From contig NZ_JAFEUF010000016.1 of NCBI RefSeq assembly GCF_016901035.1, forward strand, positions 18,358 to 65,944: a stretch of DNA of 47,587 nt. Direction: 5' to 3'. The translations under genes were made by a program, and so were the position numbers. Under the pieces are notes generated by a model that had not been told where the DNA came from, ran no database searches, and worked only from the letters and a program-made list of their open reading frames with translations. This document shows, piece by piece, positions 45,450-47,587 of this stretch. Position 1 is the first letter of the stretch; the number at the start of each line of letters is the position of its first letter. Origin of the DNA: Streptomyces durocortorensis. GTDB taxonomy: Bacteria > Actinomycetota > Actinomycetes > Streptomycetales > Streptomycetaceae.

Positions 45450-45480
45450 GCGGGAGTCCTCGCCGGTCGAGGCCTCCCGC
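45450..45480 (+). terminator. Terminator hairpin after the SGNH lipase gene
   Basis: GCGGGAG-T-CCTCG, loop CCGGT, CGAGG-C-CTCCCGC form a near-perfect stem. Just upstream, CCTCTGACAGG(C/G)GCGTT occurs twice in tandem across the stop codon (45389-45422). The remaining gap to 45681 probably holds the promoter of the next gene; TAGGGT at 45633-45638 is a possible -10. Confidence 0.75.
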
Positions 45481-45681
45481 TTCAGGGCTGAACGACGGGC
45501 GACCTAAGGGGCAAACCATCCGAACTGTCCCAAGTCGCCCTGGAATCATGCGGATTCGGTGACGGGCCGTCAACCTCCGTATATGTGTGCGCAATCGTGT
45601 GGCCGGGATACACGGGTGTCACCGCGGGACGATAGGGTTAACCTGCCCGGACCGGGTGCCCTCGTACGGGTGGGGAGTGAC

Positions 45682-45945
45682 ATGGAACAGATAACAGTGC
45701 GAAGCAGGCCGCGTGTGCCTGCCATCACATGCGGGAGCGGTGCGACCAGTACGCGCCTCGACCGCCATCTCGCGGTGCTCGGCGGCCCCGTCGTCCCGCA
45801 GCGCGAGTCGGCCGAAGCGACGCTGCTGATGCGTGAGCTGACCTCGCGCGACGCCGCGCACACCCGCCGGAGCAGGAGCGCCCGCGTGTCGCTCTTCGCA
45901 CCGCTGCGGCGACTGCGGCGCTCGCTCTTCGGCAGCCGCCGCTGA
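45682..45945 (+). CDS. Small basic protein of unknown function
   Basis: 87-residue Arg-rich soluble protein with a basic C-terminus (SLFAPLRRLRRSLFGSRR) that could form an amphipathic membrane-binding or nucleic-acid-binding helix. The start ATG at 45682 has GGGGAG 4 nt upstream. The codon use fits a gene. It appears to be a streptomycete-specific family as far as I remember, without known function. Confidence 0.65.
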   Translation: MEQITVRSRPRVPAITCGSGATSTRLDRHLAVLGGPVVPQRESAEATLLMRELTSRDAAHTRRSRSARVSLFAPLRRLRRSLFGSRR

Positions 45946-45999
45946 CCCACGGCCCGGCTCGCCCGCTCCGGACCGGCCCACCGCCCGGGGCGGACCAGG

Positions 46000-47196
46000 T
46001 CAGGCGACCACTCCGTCCCGGCGCAGCACCGATGTCTGCTCGTCCGTCATCCCCAGGGCTCGCAGCAGTGCATCGGTGTGCTCACCCAGCGCCGGTACGG
46101 CGCCCATCCGCGCCTCCTCGCTCCCCGGCAGCGTGATCGGCGGCAGCAGCGCCCGCAACGGCCCCACCGGTGACCCCACTTCCCGCCACCGGTCGCGCGC
46201 CGCGAGCTGCGGATGCGCCGCCACGTCGGCCACCGTGTTCAGCCGGGCACAGGCGATCCCCGCCGCCTCCAGCCGGGCCAGCGCCTCCTCGCCCGTCAGA
46301 CACGCCAGCGCCCGTCCCACCGTCCCGTCGGTCCGCTCCCGGTTCGCGGTGCGTGCCGCGTTCGTCGCGAAATCCGGGTCCTCCGCCAGCTCGGGCCGCC
46401 CCAGCACCTGCTCCGCCAGCCGCCGCCACTCCCGGTCGTTCTGCACGGAGAGCAGCACCTGCTCGCCGTCGACCGTGGCGAAGGCGTCGTACGGGGCGAT
46501 CACCGAGTGCGCGAGACCGGTACGCGCCGGGGGAGCGGAGCCGTGCATCCCCTGGTGCAGCGGGTGGCCCATCCACTCGGCCAGCGCGTCCAGCATGGAG
46601 ACCTCCACCGGACCGCCCCGCCCGGTGGTCGCCCGCCGCAGCAGCGCCGCGAGCACCCCGGAGAACGCGTACATCGCCGCCGCGATGTCGGCCGCCGGAA
46701 CACCCGCCTTCACCGGCTGCTCCGCCGTCCCCGTCACCGAGACGAGCCCGGCCTCGCACTGCACGAGCATGTCGTAGGCCCGCTTGTGCGCGTACGGCCC
46801 GCCGGCCCCGTAACCGGAGATGTCGACCGCCACGAGCCGCGGGTGCGCGGTGCAGAGCGTGGCGGCGTCGAGCCCGAGCCGAGCCGCCGCCCCCTGCGCC
46901 AGATTCTGTACGAACACATCGGACCCGGCGACGAGTTCACGGACCACCGCGAGGCCACGCGGGTCCTTCAGGTCGACGGCGAGGGACTCCTTGCCCCGGT
47001 TGCACCAGACGAAGTGCGAGGCGAGACCGCGCGCCGCCGTGTCGTAGCCGCGCGCGAAGTCGCCGCCGTCCGGGCGCTCCACCTTGATGACCCTGGCTCC
47101 GAGGTCGGCGAGCTGCCGGGTGGCGAAGGGGGCGGCGACCGCCTGCTCGACGGCCACCACGGTGATGCCGTCGAGGGGGAGTGGCAATGTGTTCAT
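46000..47196 (-). CDS. Class III CoA-transferase (CaiB/BaiF family)
   Basis: Formyl-CoA transferase-like enzyme, 398 residues, moving CoA between carboxylic acids. Family pattern: GARVIKVERPDGGDFAR, FVWCNRGKESLAVDL, catalytic Asp142 in AYDMLVQCEAG, and the C-terminal PLHQGMHG region. Start ATG at 47196 is favoured over ATG at 47208. It is followed by a convergent small gene at 45682; no dehydrogenase or ligase neighbour indicates the substrate. Confidence 0.92.
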   Translation of the reverse strand: MNTLPLPLDGITVVAVEQAVAAPFATRQLADLGARVIKVERPDGGDFARGYDTAARGLASHFVWCNRGKESLAVDLKDPRGLAVVRELVAGSDVFVQNLAQGAAARLGLDAATLCTAHPRLVAVDISGYGAGGPYAHKRAYDMLVQCEAGLVSVTGTAEQPVKAGVPAADIAAAMYAFSGVLAALLRRATTGRGGPVEVSMLDALAEWMGHPLHQGMHGSAPPARTGLAHSVIAPYDAFATVDGEQVLLSVQNDREWRRLAEQVLGRPELAEDPDFATNAARTANRERTDGTVGRALACLTGEEALARLEAAGIACARLNTVADVAAHPQLAARDRWREVGSPVGPLRALLPPITLPGSEEARMGAVPALGEHTDALLRALGMTDEQTSVLRRDGVVA

Positions 47197-47266
47197 GACC
47201 CCGTGCATACCTGCTGACCGGCGCTTTCGCCACCTCCGGGCCTGTCGGAGGCTCCGGGGCCGGTCG

Positions 47267-47587
47267 CTACAGCAGCGCGAACTGCCCCTCCGGGCCTTCC
47301 TCCTGGTGTCCGAGCACCGATGCGGGGCGCCGGGCCGAGGACGGGACCGGCAGCACGCCGGCCGCCCGCAGGTCGGCGCGGCTGATCAGCGGACCCGCCT
47401 CCAGCGCGGCCCGCAACTCCTTCCGGGGCCCCGCGGTGCCGTCCAGCAGAGCCAGTACGGTGATCAGTTCGAGCAGCTCCGATGTCCACTCCCGGGGCCA
47501 GCCGCGCGCACCGACCGCGTCGAGGCCGTCCGGGGCCGCCCCCTCCGGCGCAGGGTCGTATAAACAACTCAGCGCCCACCCGCCAGG
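47267..47587 (-). CDS. C-terminal fragment, possibly a type ISP restriction-modification enzyme
   Basis: The reading frame runs into the right window edge, leaving 106 codons plus the TAG stop at 47267. The fragment contains WTSELLELITVLALLD, then KELRAALEAGPLISRADLRAAGVLPVP, a tail that resembles, from memory, the C-terminus of streptomycete type ISP restriction/modification enzymes. A TTA codon lies at 47561-47563, so translation may require bldA. The N-terminus and true size cannot be seen. Assignment is tentative. Confidence 0.4.
   Translation of the reverse strand, partial: PGGWALSCLYDPAPEGAAPDGLDAVGARGWPREWTSELLELITVLALLDGTAGPRKELRAALEAGPLISRADLRAAGVLPVPSSARRPASVLGHQEEGPEGQFALL

Overview
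The window is chromosomal DNA of a Streptomyces, most likely from the S. griseus side of the genus. The base composition is very GC-rich with strong third-position GC. GTG and TTG starts are common, TTA codons are rare, secreted exoenzymes are abundant, and one gene encodes a protein almost identical to streptogrisin B as I remember it. I saw no rRNA, tRNA, CRISPR array, insertion sequence or phage gene. The last gene is cut by the window edge.

Layout. 1-5.3 kb holds housekeeping-type genes: a PAP2 phosphatase, an MFS exporter, an acyl-CoA dehydrogenase and an extra SepF. 5.6-6.8 kb holds a DUF5685 protein with a cysteine-packed tail. 6.8-17.2 kb is a polar amino acid type ABC uptake system (two lipoproteins, two permeases, one ATPase) with an FAD/NAD(P)-binding protein, two NtaA-like flavin monooxygenases and a DUF1684 protein; it is best read as salvage of sulfur from S-substituted cysteine-like compounds. 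17.4-31.7 kb is the most interesting part. Two paralogous streptogrisin genes flank a SLOG protein, a SLATT-type membrane protein, an unknown membrane protein and a complete FxsA-FxsB-FxsC-FxsT set (FxSxx-COOH precursor peptide, radical SAM/SPASM maturase, TIR-like protein, and a giant P-loop/TIR-like/NB-ARC/TPR protein), followed by an alpha/beta hydrolase. 31.7-35.3 kb holds secreted degradative enzymes (phospholipase A2, lipase, sortase-anchored LPMO). 35.4-40.8 kb holds a CitB-type response regulator divergent from tctCBA, then a methyltransferase-Nudix-VOC fusion gene. 40.9-47.6 kb holds small membrane, DUF402, GNAT, GntR, AAA+, SGNH lipase and CoA-transferase genes, and the C-terminal end of a protein that may be a type ISP restriction-modification enzyme.

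How the parts may work together. The FxsB maturase should crosslink the C-terminal FxS motif of FxsA. The TIR-like FxsC and the NLR-like FxsT look like sensor and effector parts of a signalling or immunity device. The SLOG (ligand-binding) and SLATT (predicted membrane-pore effector) genes beside it belong to the class predicted to act in nucleotide-signal conflict systems. In this window TTA codons occur in the SLATT gene, in fxsC and in the last partial gene, which ties both neighbouring modules to bldA, the tRNA switch of development. Whether the SLOG/SLATT pair and the Fxs cluster form one system is my inference.

Quality note. Long G and C runs at 42-101, 13787-13967 and 18491-18501 look like assembly or base-calling artefacts and should be verified before any fine conclusion is drawn there.
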